A DNA stretch of 64,000 nucleotides. Origin: AP-15 sp963774345. GTDB lineage: Bacteria; Pseudomonadota; Alphaproteobacteria; ATCC43930; CGMCC-115725. The stretch lies in assembly GCA_963774345.1 (NCBI GenBank), contig CAVZFB010000038.1:186001-250000 (forward strand), written 5' to 3'. Below, one piece after another: positions 63,255-64,000 of this stretch (position 1 is the first letter of the stretch; the number at the start of each line of letters is the position of its first letter). The position numbers and the translations under genes were made by a program. Under the pieces are notes generated by a model. That model was not told the DNA's origin. It did not search any database and worked only from the letters and a program-made list of their open reading frames with translations.

Positions 63255-63505
63255 CATGCCTTTACCCGCCGGCGCAGCGGGCGGATGTCCACGGTTGTCT
63301 CGCTGTTGCCTATGCCCTCAAAGGCGAGACCGAACGCGCCGCCACAGAACTCGCCGAGGCTAGGCGGCTTACCCACGACGATCGCTTCTCGACTATCGCC
63401 CGCTTGAAGGCCACCCAACACGTCGGGTCAGCGAAGCTTCGCGCATTGTTCGAGCAGACCTATTTCGCCGGCCTGCGCAAGCCGGAATGGCAGAGGAATG
63501 AACGC
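63255..63505 (+). pseudogene. C-terminal remnant of a class III cyclase paralogue
   Basis: The reading ADVHGCLAVAYALKGETERAA, then ATELAEARRLTHDDRFSTIARLK and ALFEQTYFAGLRKPEW is the TPR-rich tail usual in alphaproteobacterial adenylate cyclase proteins. No catalytic domain precedes it and no start fits. An intact cyclase gene starts 100 bases further on in the same direction. The remnant is best explained by loss of the 5' part of a tandem copy. Confidence 0.65.
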
Positions 63506-63609
63506 CGCTGCCGGTTCGTCGAGGTCCCGGCCGTTGCGCGCGCATCAAATCAGCGCGTTCCCGCTCGAAGTAGGTTAAATTGGACGCGGGAGTTAGCGCG
63601 GCCCGAGCA

Positions 63610-64000
63610 ATGCCCAAGACCACCGCCACCCGTCGTCTCGCCGCGATCCTCGCCGCGGATGTGGTGGGCTATTCGCGCCTGATGGGCGCCGATGAGGAGG
63701 GCACGCACGAGCGCGTCCAGGCACATCTGCGCGAACTGATCGATCCGAAGATCAGCGAGCATCACGGCCGGGTCGTCAAGACCACCGGCGACGGCGTGCT
63801 GGCGGAATTCGCCAGCGTCGTCGACGCGGTGCGCTGCGCGGGAGAAATCCAGCGCGCGATGGCCGACCATGATCTGGATCTCGCCGAGGAGCGGCGCCTG
63901 CGGTTTCGCATCGGGGTCAATCTCGGCGACGTGATCGCCGATGGCGACGACATTTACGGCGACGGCGTCAACATCGCGGCGCGGTTGGAGGGGCTGGCGG
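63610..64000 (+). CDS. Class III adenylate/guanylate cyclase, 5' part (runs off the window)
   Basis: ATG 63610 opens MPKTTATRRLAAILAADVVG, and the visible 130 codons hold the class III catalytic start: metal Asp in AADVVGYSRLMGADEEGT, KTTGDGVLAEFASVVDAV with the second metal Asp, and RIGVNLGDVIADGDDIYGDGV. Substrate-specifying residues are partly outside the window. The protein is likely of the cyclase-TPR type, because the adjacent remnant is such a tail. The frame is open to the last base. Confidence 0.88.
   Translation, partial: MPKTTATRRLAAILAADVVGYSRLMGADEEGTHERVQAHLRELIDPKISEHHGRVVKTTGDGVLAEFASVVDAVRCAGEIQRAMADHDLDLAEERRLRFRIGVNLGDVIADGDDIYGDGVNIAARLEGLA

Noticed and set aside
1..64000. 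CRISPR arrays, prophage, integrase or rRNA genes
   Set aside because: I saw no spaced direct repeats, phage genes, integrases or rRNA motifs anywhere in the window.

Overview
The window is high-GC DNA, densely coded on both strands, and looks like an alphaproteobacterial chromosome. The evidence is a DUF992 protein, a Coq4 homologue, the ffs-dnaX-ybaB-recR block, several families of extragenic palindromes common in alphaproteobacteria, and an adenylate-cyclase paralogue at the right edge. Genus cannot be fixed from the sequence. There is no rRNA, no clear tRNA, no CRISPR array and no prophage.

Layout. 1-14 kb: core-MetE, Coq4 with a divergent TetR, a CMD/MFS pair, kdpDE without kdpFABC, a Zn/Mn ABC transporter (B, C, A), DUF992, a cis-prenyltransferase, and a PEP-CTERM surface protein. 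14-26 kb: an SDR, pcaHG, DUF3108, a TPP enzyme, a phosphatase/thioesterase pair, PIN toxins, a broken PEP-CTERM gene, an LplT-like MFS and YdcF. Most genes here are cut by small indels, many of them one-base homopolymer changes. 26-31 kb: an intact toxin-antitoxin pair, then a three-subunit molybdenum hydroxylase divergent from a MarR gene, then a tandem DUF427 protein. 32-35 kb: a compact protein-sorting island, with exosortase E fused to a CPBP protease next to its VPEID-CTERM substrate, which has a consensus sigma-54 promoter. 35-41 kb: a TetR-controlled EmrAB-type pump, NudC, a MITE-like element and a frameshifted secreted protein. 41-48 kb: an ECF42 sigma factor with two DGPF/YCII proteins and a GST, then SRP RNA, dnaX, ybaB and recR. 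48-60 kb: two divergent 2-hydroxyacid dehydrogenases, a GT39 enzyme, HpaI aldolase/LLM oxidoreductase/GlcG, AsmA, GNAT, DUF1801, and a small dioxygenase operon with a divergent LysR. 60-64 kb: a P1B-5-type metal ATPase with a C-terminal hemerythrin domain, a Met-rich Spy/CpxP protein, and a class III cyclase start preceded by the tail of a lost paralogue.

How the genes work together. Three proteins carry exosortase sorting tails, and one dedicated exosortase is present, so envelope sorting is the most distinctive theme. Aromatic catabolism is suggested by pcaHG, a CMD protein, the DOPA-dioxygenase/VOC pair and the molybdenum hydroxylase. Metal handling appears twice (ZnuABC-like importer and P1B-5 exporter). 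Several divergent gene pairs hold clean inverted repeats that are good operator candidates for their adjacent regulators.

Caution. The indel-rich genes between 14 and 41 kb may be intact in the organism and broken only in this consensus; where that seems likely the entry says so.
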